Shown here in pieces: positions 20,760-30,379 of a stretch of 64,000 bases of DNA. The position numbers were made by a program, and so were the translations under genes. The number at the start of each line of letters is the position of its first letter. Within the stretch, counting starts at the first letter, position 1. The notes under the pieces were generated by a model, which had not been told where the DNA came from, did no database searches, and saw only the letters and a program-made list of their open reading frames with translations. The stretch comes from Brassica napus. Taxonomy: Eukaryota > Streptophyta > Magnoliopsida > Brassicales > Brassicaceae. The DNA is taken from positions 9,004,335 through 9,068,334 of the forward strand of contig NC_063438.1 in assembly GCF_020379485.1 (NCBI RefSeq), in the 5' to 3' direction.

Positions 20760-21200
20760 ATTTATGTATGTCTCTTTTTATGGCTGACTAATACTCATAT
20801 AATGGTTGGGTTATTGTTTGATTATGACTTAATTAACGTAACGACTGACTTCCACTGAACGTTATAGCTGAGTTACTAAAACGTTATGACTGACGAATAC
20901 TCATATAATGGCTGGGTTATTGTTTGATATGACTTAATTAACGTAACGGCTGAATTGCAGTGAACGTTATAACTGAGTTATTAAAACATTATGACTGACG
21001 AATACTCATATTATGGCTGGGTTATTGTTTGATAGTGACTTAATTAACGTAACGGCTGAATTGCAGTGAACGTTATAACTGAGTTATTAAAACGTTATGA
21101 CTGACGAATACTCGTATTATGGCTGGGTTATTGTTTGATTATGAATTAATTAACGTACTGGCTGAGTTGCATTGAACGTAATAGCTGAGTTACTAAAAAC
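20760..21200 (+). repeat. About 105-bp tandem repeats holding four motif variants each
   Basis: Four diverged units each contain TATGGCTGGGTTATTGTTTGAT, AATTAACGTAACGGCTGAATTG, GAACGTTATAACTGAGTTA and AACGTTATGACTGACGAATAC. This is a higher-order repeat built from the short motif. It lies between the B3 gene and the converging second GRF gene. Confidence 0.88.
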
Positions 21201-21231
21201 ATTGCGTCTAAATTATGATTACAACACATGA

Positions 21232-21688
21232 CTACGCAAAGAAATAGTGCCAAAATATGGCCATACCAAACCCACAAACCACCACTGGAAACATCAAACA
21301 CTTCATCTTTTCCGCTTTACCGAGTTCTTTCTCCAACCGACCAACGTCTACTCTCAGATCTGATATGCCTTTGGTCATGTCACTCATCACCGATTTCATA
21401 TCTTCTACCTCTTCCACCAAGCACTCGTCCGCCCATTTGAATAAATGTCTCTGATTTCACCAACATGCCCAGCTCTTAGTATCACATTGACAGTATAATG
21501 AATAAAATTAAAAATCAAACCTTAATATATCCTTTGCGACAGCAATAGTACAGTCTTCCTGGATTAGCCCGTGATGCAGATGTACATAATTCAGCGGGTT
21601 CACCACACCAACACTGTTTCGGCGTTCCTCTTTCCACATGCCGGCGGTGAAAGTAAGTGTTACCAGACACAGATGATGAAGAAGACAT
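21232..21688 (-). CDS. GRF-type zinc-finger protein 2, membrane-anchored
   Basis: Two exons (21688-21521 and 21450-21232) join in phase to 128 residues. Exon 1 has a GRF half-domain: CWCGEPAELCTSASRANPGRLYYCC. Exon 2 supplies HLFKWADEC, then a heptad-rich coiled coil (about residues 70-105) and a C-terminal hydrophobic segment CLMFPVVVCGFGMAIFWHYF that looks like a tail anchor. This layout, a GRF finger plus coiled coil plus tail anchor, differs from GRF protein 1, which lacks the anchor. The function is unknown; a nucleic-acid-binding protein held at a membrane is suggested by the sequence alone. Confidence 0.78.
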
Positions 21689-22059
21689 TTTCTTTGAATG
21701 AAAGAGAAATTGGTGTGAAAGACAAAGTTAAAACAATAGTGGTAGTAATATAAAATCATTTTTTTTTTAAATTCAAATAAAGAGGAATAATTTAAATTAA
21801 TAAACTATTAAATGCCTCGATATTAGGTTTGAGCCGTATTTTTCCACACACGTGATGCACTTTAATTATGACGAATACTCAATCAAATCAAGAAATACGA
21901 AAGGTTCTTTATTATTTTATCAAACACTTAAGTTGAATTCGTATTACGGCTGTGTTAGCGTCTATATTTTGGCTGAGTTAACGTAGACGTATTGACTGAG
22001 TTACATTAAAAATAACAATACCTCGATTATGTAAATAATCCGATACATGCGTGCCAGCC

Positions 22060-22275
22060 GTATAATAATGAGTCTCGATATTCTCAATGCAATGCAAACG
22101 AAATTTCTCATGCACATAATAATAAGAGAATAAAGGTCTCTAATAATAGTAGTCTCGATAATGTAATGACGGCCATAATAATGAGTCTCGATATTCTCAA
22201 TGACGATGGAATTTCTCGCACGTATAATAATAAGAGAATAAAGGACTCTAATACTGGTCTCGATTAAGTAATGGC
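22060..22275. repeat. About 115-bp direct tandem duplication
   Basis: Two units share TAATAATGAGTCTCGATATT, ATAATAATAAGAGAATAAAG and a closing run resembling GTAATGACGGCC. They are diverged by a few indels. No coding sequence is seen. Confidence 0.8.
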
Positions 22276-22324
22276 GGCCATAATAATACATTGAAAATAG
22301 CGTTAACTTTGGCTTTGTATTTTT

Positions 22325-22575
22325 ACAATATAAGGCTGAGTTATTAGTATCTTAATTCGTATTACGGCTGAGTTACTTAACTGAAACACTGACGTTTGAC
22401 GCAAACAATTCCGGCTGAGTTAAACAACTTTATAAAACCTTAACGGCTGAGTTAAACAACTTTATAGAAACTAAACGGCTGAGTTAAACAACTTAATAGA
22501 AACTTAATGGCTGAGTTAAACAACTTTATAGAAACTTAACGGCTGAGTTAAACAACTTTACAAAAACTTGACGGC
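22325..22575 (+). repeat. 37-bp tandem array GGCTGAGTTAAACAACTTTA
   Basis: Six units, each GGCTGAGTTAAACAACTTTA followed by a run resembling TAGAAACTTAAC, are almost identical, indicating recent amplification. The array lies immediately downstream of the PF03004-like gene, which points toward it. Confidence 0.9.
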
Positions 22576-22598
22576 TGAATACAAACAAAAACAACAAA

Positions 22599-23144
22599 TC
22601 AATTTCTAAAACCAAAATTATCAGGACCAAATTCTTCAAACATGTGGACAAGATCACGCCAAACTCTAGTTAGCATCCACGCAGGCTTCTCACCCCCATG
22701 TGCCCACCTCCTCTTCAAGAGGCGCATCTGACAACGAAACACCGTTCTGGCCACCAGATTAAAATTTGTCCAAACTTGAAAATTATATCTTCGTGCCCAC
22801 GTGCGTTTGCGCTACAACAAAAAACCAATTTCCAAATGTAAGTGCTGTTATTATGTCTAATATCAAAAACAATTCAAAGATGTTGTCCTTACAGCGAGTT
22901 GAAGAAACCAGCGTTCCTTAAAATGATCGGGAATGGCGCGCCATGTCGGCCAATCATGAACCCATCCTTCTGCTAAAATCGACGGGATGGCCAGGGAGAG
23001 ATCGCTTAGAAATTTAAACCAGATTACGCTGTCAAGCAAGACACCCGGGCCAGGGTATAGAACGGGAAGGTTTTCACGATTTTCAGAGTTTAGTATCTCA
23101 TTGACTCTGTTCTCTAACCTTTCTGAATAACCAGGAACAATCAT
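22599..23144 (-). CDS. Small PF03004-like protein of the MULE
   Basis: Two exons (23144-22893 and 22811-22599) join in phase to 154 residues. The middle of the protein reads WPTWRAIPDHFKERWFLQLA followed by RKRTWARRYNFQVWTNFNLV and MRLLKRRWA. This spacing of tryptophans and basic residues resembles the PF03004 block in the CACTA gene at 7082-8733 (W-x-K-T-P...TWFKMFA...KWHW...RL). Similarity is weak and is my reading, not a search result. The protein is basic and likely nuclear. The frame is intact. It has no other recognised domain. The next gene upstream is the Ulp1 protease in the same orientation. Confidence 0.6.
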
Positions 23145-23299
23145 AACTTTGTAAGGCGATATAGAGATATTGTTTAGGTTTTCTAGTGAGATAAGGCGAG
23201 AAGGTGCAAGAGAAGGGGGCTATATATAGGGGAAGTATAGAACATTAAAGGTCGCGAGATAAAATATCTAAAATTTTCGCGCCATATGTAAATATTAAC

Positions 23300-23770
23300 T
23301 TACACTAACAGGCTGAGTTATTAAGACCTTTACGGCTGATTTGTTGTTTGCCGTTTAGGGTATAGGGTTTAGTTATTTAGGGTTTGGGTTCCGAATAAGA
23401 TTGTTTAGGGTTATGATTTATGATGTACGAACCACAAGATATGATAAATATCACAAATTCATAATAAATAACACAATAACAGTTTACGTGTTTTGAATCA
23501 TGCTCACACCTCATATCACTGCCTAGAGTTTTAGGTACTCGTAAGAGACAACATATACCTCAAGATTATAATCGATTCCAAACTCGTATAGTCAACAAAG
23601 ATCATGCTCACACATTGAGTTATTATTAATTATTTTGATAATTGGACTTTATATATAACATTCGAATGAAAAATTATTAATTATTTTGATTCTAGGGTAT
23701 GTTTGAGGTATGACTGAGTTATCAATGAGTACTGGCTGAGTATTACTAATCGATACGACTGAGTTATTAC
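23300..23770 (+). repeat. Sparse motif copies between two minus-strand genes
   Basis: Scattered GGCTGAGTTA, GGCTGATTTG and GACTGAGTTA copies (about 23310, 23333, 23711, 23733 and 23756) lie in an AT-rich spacer with TAGGGTTTAG-type repeats around 23355-23410. No gene is seen. Confidence 0.6.
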
Positions 23771-23785
23771 AGCAGTTATCCAAAG

Positions 23786-26700
23786 TCAAATAGTTAACAT
23801 AACAACAAACACAGGTTCACAAACAAACACAGTTTCATTTGACAACAAATTGTTCATTCCAACATTTCCTCCTTCCTCGAGGATATCTGCTGCCATCTTC
23901 ACCCGTAACCCTTGAATATTACTATCGTTTATGCCATCAAAAGTTACACCAAGCGCTAGACACTCCACAAACTTCAACGAATAAACCCCACAATCACCTG
24001 ACATGTTGTTTTGTGGAATGTATCTTTTGCTCCTCCGTCTGAATGCGAACCTCTTCCTAGAATGCTTTCGGAGATCGGCAGGAATAAGCTCATTCAACAT
24101 CCAGGGAAGCATCTCCAGTAGAGGTCTAAAAGCATTTAGCATTTTTTGCTCACTTTCGGGTGTTGACTCTCCATAGATTGGATCGTAGCAATCTATCTTC
24201 TCCTTGATCAGATCCACGTGAAACGCCACCCAGTGATTACCGCCGGTTTGAAGACATCCGTACACGTGATCCACATCTGCATACCACTTCAAGTTTGTTG
24301 TAAATTCTTCGGGGAATCTCCCGTTTACCAACGCTTCATAACCACTGTCTTTGAACTTGAACGAAGCAGGTTTCATCCTGAACTGCCTGTAATCGGAAGC
24401 CCAAGAACTTAACAACCAAGGGTCTATGAAACCAATCCGCTTGGACCAGAATGGAGTGGGATCTCGCATGGACCTTTGTATGAGGACGTTCATATACGCA
24501 GCGATATGCTAGACAAAGAAAAATAATAAGTCAGCCGTAATATAATGAATTAAATATATAAGTCAGCCTTTATAGAATATATAAGTCAGCCTTAATAAAG
24601 ACTTACATTATCAAACACCCATCCATATTCTTTGTCAGGCCACGGTCTTTCATGCATGAGTATGCTGTAGAAGTCACTCTCATGATCAGCTGAGGGTTCT
24701 TCTGGTTTATCTTTAGGTGCTGGTGGTTTGGGTGGAATTGCCTTAATGTGTTGCTTCAGTTTTTCCAGTCGCGCCGGATCAACAGGTGCGCAAGGGTCGT
24801 ATATTACTGATGAAGGCGTAATGTTCTTCCTCATGCAAGTCGTCTGTCCATTGTCTCCAATGTACGGAAAAACTGGTGCTGAATCAAGGTTCGTCAATGA
24901 AAACCCTTGTGGAGATAACTTAACTGATTTCTCCCGAAGTTCCTTTATCACGGAAGATCTAATCAATTCAGCTGGCTCGACATCAGACTCCGCCGCCAAT
25001 GCGTTATCTTCCGCAAGAACTTCGTCGTTCGTCACAACACACATTCCTCTTCTTCTTTCTTCTTCTTCGGTAACTCAGCCTCTTTTTCCTTCTTTTTTTT
25101 CGGTAACTCAGCCTCGTCTTCCTTCTTTTTCTTCTGTAACCCAGCCTCTTGTTTCTTTTGTAACTCAGCCGCTTTTCTCTTCTGTTTCTTCTCCTCGTTC
25201 TCTTTTTTCTTAGCCTCTTGCTTCTCCTTCCTCTTCAACGCAGCCTCTGCCCGCTGTGCTTTTTTCTTATCCTCGATAGCCTCATCCTTTACAGTAACAG
25301 TACGCTTGGCCTTGCCCCGTAAGCCGCGTCCATAGGCTGGAACGTTGGCATCCTTACCATCCTTAGCATCCTTAGTAATCTTTGCAGGAGAAACACTGAT
25401 GAAATCAATTTCATTAAAATCATCACCCAAAATCCTTCTCACCACTGTATCCTTCTCAAGCTCCGAATTCTTCTTTGCAGGGGTCTCAGCTAACGCTGGA
25501 CTTTTGACTGACTTCTGCTGTTTCTGCTGCGCCGGCACCGGACTTTTGACAGCCTTCTCCTTCCGCTGCGGCGGCACCGGACTTTTGACAGCCTTCTCTT
25601 TCTGCTGCGGCGGCTCTGGACTTTTGACAGGCTTTTTCTGCTGCCGCGGTTCTGTCACTGGAGTTTTTACAGACTTCTCCTCCTGGGCCTGCGGTTCTAC
25701 CACTGGACTTTTGTCCGACTTTTCCGGTGGCGACCTCCTACGAGGTGATGATGTCACCGATAAAGATTTTTCTACGCCGGCGGAGGAGAGTTTAGCATCG
25801 TTGTCGGGAATTTTCCTTTCCCCCAAAACTTTCAGACTCTGCTGCACTACAGCTTTCACCACGTTATCTAGGGTCTTCTCGTCCATCACTGGCCGGTTCC
25901 GGTCAAAATCGTAAGCGTCAAATTTTGCTGAAATATTCTGCAGAGCACTCACAAGATTCGTCAGAGTCGCTTTGTCCAATACAGCTTCCTCCTCGCTAGA
26001 ACCCTTTCTCGTTTCAGCAGCTTCTTTCTTCTGCTTCTTTGTTGATGGCTCAGCTTCTGATGAAACTCCCTTCGTTTTCTTCTTCTTCTTCTTCTCATTC
26101 CCCTTCCCCTGCTCATCCCTCTGTACTTCCCAGAAACCTTTCACGTATCTACCTGCGTGTATGTCTTCTACCAACCTAACGAGTTGTGGGTCGTCAGGTT
26201 CATCCGACCATACAGGAAACATCTCTTCAATTGACTCCTTCATAACCATTCTCCTCAAACGGACCTGCAACACCAGTTTATCATAAACTCAGCCATCAAA
26301 TAACACAAAACCAAGCCATCAAATAAATTAATTCGGTCACAATATAAAATAAACTCAGCCATCAAATAGACTAATTCGGCAACAATATAAAATAAACTCA
26401 ACCATTAAGTAGCTGTTAACTCAGTCGTATAAGTAGCAGTTAAACATTACCTCGCCATGATCTTTGATTTCGTCAGACAAGACAGTATCAAAACTTGAAC
26501 GTGTACGCCTTCCACCCCATCGCAAAAGAGGAACGTCTTCATTGTTGACCACTCTCCCAAACTTCTCACCGAAACAGACGATGGACTCATACGCCCAAAC
26601 CAATAAAACGTCCTTCATGCCGCTTACTGTGTATGACTTTCCATCTGGAGACAGTGTTTTCAGAGAGTCAACAAGAACTTCGAATGCAGTCCGACCCCAT

Positions 26701-27296
26701 GGATACGACCTCATGGCTTCATCGTCGAATACCCTTATTGCACTTTGAAAGGGTATCCTTGAATTGTGATGCAAACAGTACAGTCCCATGGCTTGAAGAA
26801 ATAACATCCCCAACCACTTACGCTTTTCAAAACTCCAACCAGGACAGAACTCTAATGCTGCCTTCAGCTCATCATACTTGGGTCCCATCCCAAGCGGCAC
26901 CTTCAACTCCTCCCAAAACTCTTTGTATTGATCAGGTTCAAAACTTTCTGTTGGCAATGGACCTGTGTTTAACCCAGTGATCTCACCAAACTCGAGCAAG
27001 CTAAACCTGATAACATCATCAACCACAACAGACCATATCTCCTTTTTATGCACTCGCAGCTGTCTACATAGCAGATAGTGTACGGTCCTACCAGACCAAA
27101 TGCTTTCGCGTGAAAGTAGCCTAGCAACTACTCCAATGGGAGAGTTCACCAGTTCTTCCCACACATCGAGTCCTATTGTTTCTTTAATGTGGGGGAAATG
27201 TCCTGCACGGAAATTATGATTGATATCTTTACCTTCTAGGTTAGAAGGGTAAAGTCTTGGAGGGTAATCACGTGGTTCGACTTGACTAACATCCAT
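23786..27296 (-). CDS. DUF1985-Ulp1 (C48) protease-like protein, one frameshift
   Basis: Exon 1 (27296-26451, start ATG at 27296) encodes a DUF1985-like domain (IWSGRTVHYLLCRQLR, FSLLEFGEITGL) with RSYPWGRTAFEVLVDSL after it. Exon 2 (26264-24607) is a basic linker with Lys-rich runs and KSPVPPQ-type repeats. Exon 3 (24508-23786) is the Ulp1/SUMO protease catalytic domain, with His (GGNHWVAFHVD), Asp (IDCYDP), Gln (IPQNNMSGD) and Cys (GDCGVYSLKF) in the correct order. Near 25040 the frame shifts by one base inside a purine-rich coding repeat, where one reading ends EEEECVL and the next continues VTNDEVLAED. This is a real lesion or a sequencing error. DUF1985-Ulp1 fusions are typical of plant MULEs. 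It may remove SUMO from host proteins. Roughly 1,080 codons in total. Confidence 0.85.
26280..26445 (-). repeat. Motif copies in Ulp1 intron 1
   Basis: AAACTCAGCCATCAAATA occurs three times with variants, i.e. the element motif in the opposite orientation. It fills much of the intron between exons 1 and 2. Confidence 0.75.
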
Positions 27297-27344
27297 CTGA
27301 TCATATAACACAACAATAAATCAGCCACAACATAAAAATAACAC

Positions 27345-27660
27345 AGCCATATCATAATATTAAAATATATTAGGTCATATATATAACTCAGCCATAACAT
27401 AATAATTACTCAGTTATAACATAACCATAACTCAGCCATAACATAATAATTACTCAGTTATAACATAACCATAACTCAGCCACAACAAAAAGCCCTAATT
27501 CAGACACAACAAAAGCCTAGACAATCACATATCTCAGCCGCAACATAACCCTAACTCAGACACAACAAAATCCTCGACAAACCCATAGCACAGTCAACAT
27601 AACCCTAACTCAGTCGCAACAAAAACCTCGACACACCCATATCACAGCCTCAATATATAA
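27345..27660 (-). repeat. TAACTCAGCC motif array upstream of the Ulp1 gene
   Basis: ATAACTCAGCCATAACATAA, ATTACTCAGTTATAACATAA and CTAACTCAGACACAACAAAA units repeat over about 315 bp, all in the orientation opposite to the left arrays. They lie in the presumed promoter of the Ulp1 gene. Confidence 0.85.
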
Positions 27661-28109
27661 CTGACCCACAAACTCAACCAAAATACAATATATAACGTCG
27701 CGACATCTTACCGGAAAAGATGAACTCGTTGATGAGAATGCGGTGAAGGCGATTTCGTACAGACGACGGTTTCTAAAAACTCCGACGAGACAGAGTTCAA
27801 CGACAGAGAGTTATAGAGAGTTCAACGACAGAGAGTTAGAGAGAGTTCGAAGAAGTAAAGAACAATGTCGACGAGGGTTTCGAAGGGTGAGACGATTTCG
27901 GTTTGCGGTTCCTTCTTCGACACAACACAGTTCTTCGTGTTCTTTTCTTTTTTTTTTTTACAAAACCGTATGTATGATAGTGATAGTGATAGTGATAGAG
28001 ACGGTTTGGTTTCAAAAAATAACTGATGTGATGTGGATTTTAAATAACTGATGTGGCTTTGATCTTTAAAATTAGTTTCAGAAAATAAAACATAACAAAA
28101 GCCCCTTAT

Positions 28110-28210
28110 TGTAAATTACTAGGAAAGAGAAAACATTCTAGTAATAAAACAAAGATATACAACATTCTAGTAATAAACCATAAAATGTGTAACATTCTAG
28201 TAATTTTCTC
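28110..28210 (-). repeat. Right terminal inverted repeat of the MULE
   Basis: Four copies of AACATTCTAGTAATAA-type sequence end at 28210, just before the 9-bp duplication ATAAAATAA (28211-28219). It is complementary to 13278-13360. Confidence 0.85.
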
Positions 28211-28219
28211 ATAAAATAA

Positions 28220-28510
28220 TAACACTCTAATTTTAATATCAGCTCTTTCTTTTGTTGGTTGATAATTGAGTTTCTCTATGTTTACGGCTGTGACTTTAGA
28301 GTGTTCATTCAAAAGATTCACAAGGAATAAGAGACGCAAGTCTTCATTAGTACTATACTACTAACATAACTCTTACTATTCGTAACACAACTATTTATTT
28401 GTAATGACAAAAAGTTTCACTTGTAATGACAAAATACAAGCCCAACCCAAGTATTCATTTAGTAGATAAACAAAATCTGTCAATTAATTTAAAGATCAAA
28501 ATCTACATCA
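28220..28510. other. Intergenic stretch right of the MULE
   Basis: No gene is seen. The sequence is AT-rich and probably flanked RING relic B before the MULE inserted. Confidence 0.5.
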
Positions 28511-28515
28511 AATCA

Positions 28516-28620
28516 ACTGAACCACAACAATTTGGACATCTCGCTCCGATCATGTGTAAATCAAGAATATATACAGAAACGATGAAAAACATGTCCACAC
28601 TTACATGAACGCTTAATCTT
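28516..28620 (-). pseudogene. RING-finger gene relic B
   Basis: On the minus strand this reads KCGHVFHRFC and, in a shifted frame, ARCPNC, the second half of the RING finger found intact at 30380-30709. It also matches relic A at 6064-6172. The first half of the gene is gone. It is non-functional. Confidence 0.7.
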
Positions 28621-28639
28621 AGTTTCCAAAGACATACTA

Positions 28640-29370
28640 ACTTTGAAACATAAATAATATGGGCTATGTTTGTTTTTTGAAAAAGAAAAAGGTAATTATT
28701 ATTATTACCTCGCTTTTTGATAAGAGTCATGAGATAATAAAGGGTAAGAGGTAACAAAGAGAGAGAGTGGAGGACATAACCACAACCAACTGGATCAAAT
28801 TCGTTTTGGTAATATTGGCCATGTTGATTCAGTATCCTTACAAAATCTAGTTTCAATTTTATCGACGTCAAAAATAAACAAAGTCAACTGTTTTATGGAG
28901 TTTGATTTCAACTTTTAACGAAAACTATTAATCAATATCTTAAATACATTATCTGCGAAAAAATAGTAAATAATAATCAAGGAGACATTTGAACATTTAA
29001 AAAACTTTGTTAAATTGAAACCACCACGACTAGCCACTTACAAAATGTTCTGGTAGACTTTAAAGAATCAAATCCTACCAGTACAATTTCATAGTCATAG
29101 ACAAAAATTCTGGGAAGAAAAGAATGAGCACTACCAGCAGTCTCAAACAGATTGAATGATCAAAAAAATTATAAACTTCTTCAGATTTGCGTATTAACAA
29201 GAGATCTAAAGTCTCCTCATCATATACATTGAGCCGTCATTCATTCATTCTCGATAGTGTGAATTTTCGGTTGCTTACTTAGTCAATAGTCATATATACT
29301 TGTTTACTCTCTATATTATTTTATTGCTAGACTTCTTGACCAACTTTGCTCCAATTATTTGTTCTTGGCC
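28640..29370. other. Intergenic; holds the intact form of the duplicated segment
   Basis: Bases 28640-28990 are the uninterrupted counterpart of 6173-6492 plus 11253-11400. No coding sequence is seen. The remainder up to the TATA box at 29371 is the probable promoter of cysteine-rich peptide gene B. Confidence 0.6.
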
Positions 29371-29378
29371 TATATAAG
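29371..29378 (+). promoter_or_regulatory. TATA box of cysteine-rich peptide gene B
   Basis: TATATAAG lies 87 bases before the ATG at 29458. A CCAAT sequence lies 20 bases further upstream (29351). Confidence 0.65.
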
Positions 29379-29457
29379 CATCACCTACAATGGTTTCAAA
29401 CTGCAATCAGAAATCATTTTCGTAAGTTTCTAATCATTTTTTAGCAGAACGTTTTCA

Positions 29458-29781
29458 ATGGCAGCCGAGCGATCAAGCTCAGTCATCCTCCTCTCTGTTC
29501 TTGTACTTGCTTTGGTCCTGTCTCCAATCCTTCCATGTCAGGCAGCTCGAGCGCATCTAGATGGTAAGCATATATTTTTAAAAACTAAAATTCCTTCGTG
29601 GTTTTCTGTAAGGTGAATCTTTTGTTTCCTTACAGTTGAAGGGCGTATGCTTCTCCTGCTGGGAGCACAACGAGTACCACCACCGCCACCAATTCGCTTC
29701 TGTCCTGCTTGTGCGTGTTGTGTTTGTGCACCGGCTCCAGCAGGTGCTTGCTGCCCATGTCGATGCACTAATGACCCGTAA
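29458..29781 (+). CDS. Cysteine-rich secreted peptide B
   Basis: Exon 1 (29458-29563) and exon 2 (29636-29781) join in phase across a 72-bp GT-AG intron to 83 residues. Residues 1-30 form a signal peptide (MAAERSSSVILLSVLVLALV, cleavage likely after CQA). The mature part has a proline run (VPPPPPIRF) and a C-terminal cluster of nine cysteines: CPACACCVCAPAPAGACCPC then R and one further Cys before TNDP. The intron sits just after the signal peptide, as in many plant secreted peptides. It resembles, by position and pattern, the cryptdin-like At1g51915 family of Brassicaceae (recalled from memory). Two broken paralogues lie nearby (12865 and 29990). Possible roles are defence or signalling; nothing in the sequence decides. 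Confidence 0.75.
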
Positions 29782-29989
29782 ATGTGGAGTTTGGTTTCAT
29801 CTAATAGCTTTCGATGTGTTTGATATCTATATATTTATATTTACATGTGAATAAGCCATCAAAATATTAGGGTCTGTTTGGAATATGTACCTTTTGTTTA
29901 TCATATGATATATCCTCTGATTAGGAAACAAAACAACGTTATATGTTATCCCTTCGAGGGGCCTGTGACTTCTCATCCACCACACACGG

Positions 29990-30200
29990 TCATTAAAAAC
30001 GCATATAATAAAGCAAAGCATCAATGGTGGTGGCATCCCATCAATCTATCTAAGCTTGAAGTTGTTGCGGATGTAAAAGTATTGCATTCGATCACCACTC
30101 TCAAGTCTCAATATCCATAAAAGTATTGCACAAGGAAAAAAGCTTGAACCGGTGGAAAGTAGACCAATAATAAAAGAGTATTTATGTCCTAATAAAACAA
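29990..30200 (+). pseudogene. Cysteine-rich peptide relic C (3' end)
   Basis: The stretch GATCACCACTCTCAAGTCTC (about 30090) followed by AATATCCATAAAA, and later TATGTCCTAATAAAA (about 30183), match the 3' end of gene A (CATCACCACTCTCAATCTCC, then ATGTCCTAATAAAA at 13261). The cysteine cluster itself is not recognisable. It is a decayed third copy. Confidence 0.5.
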
Positions 30201-30379
30201 ACATAGCTTCAAAGTCAACTTGAGTTCGATTGTGAAACCTTTGACCAAAACTTTGATTAGTATAAAATATTGACAATCTACTCTTCATAACTTTTTTTTG
30301 TCACGATTCAATGAGTCACAAAACTTATAATATTACCTAGTAAATTACTAAAATGATTATAATATGAAGACCAAAAAAC

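Larger units (their letters stand above)
13278..28210 (+). mobile_element. 14.9-kb Mutator-like element with seven genes
   Basis: The ends are inverted repeats of about 85 bp (GGGAAGTTTACTAGAATG on the left, and the complement beginning GAGAAAATTACTAGAATG on the right), flanked by the perfect 9-bp duplication ATAAAATAA. Each end contains three or four copies of TTACTAGAATGTT. Inside are, in order, a MURA transposase (+), F-box gene (+), GRF zinc-finger gene (-), B3 gene (+), second GRF gene (-), PF03004-like gene (-) and DUF1985-Ulp1 protease (-). Non-coding parts are crowded with GGCTGAGTTA-like motifs. Ulp1-carrying MULEs are known in plants (Kaonashi group) and multi-gene MULEs as VANDAL and related groups; the exact clade cannot be set here. 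The transposase reads intact, while the Ulp1 gene has one frame disruption. Confidence 0.93.

Noticed and set aside
25345..25914. Plus-strand 189-residue frame across the Ulp1 linker
   Set aside because: Antisense shadow of the KSP-repeat linker; composition (Ser, Cys, Gly, Phe runs) mirrors the opposite strand.
13278..28210. Reading the block as ordinary host genes with scattered repeats
   Set aside because: The exact 9-bp duplication, matching inverted ends and the motif confined to this interval show it is one transposon.
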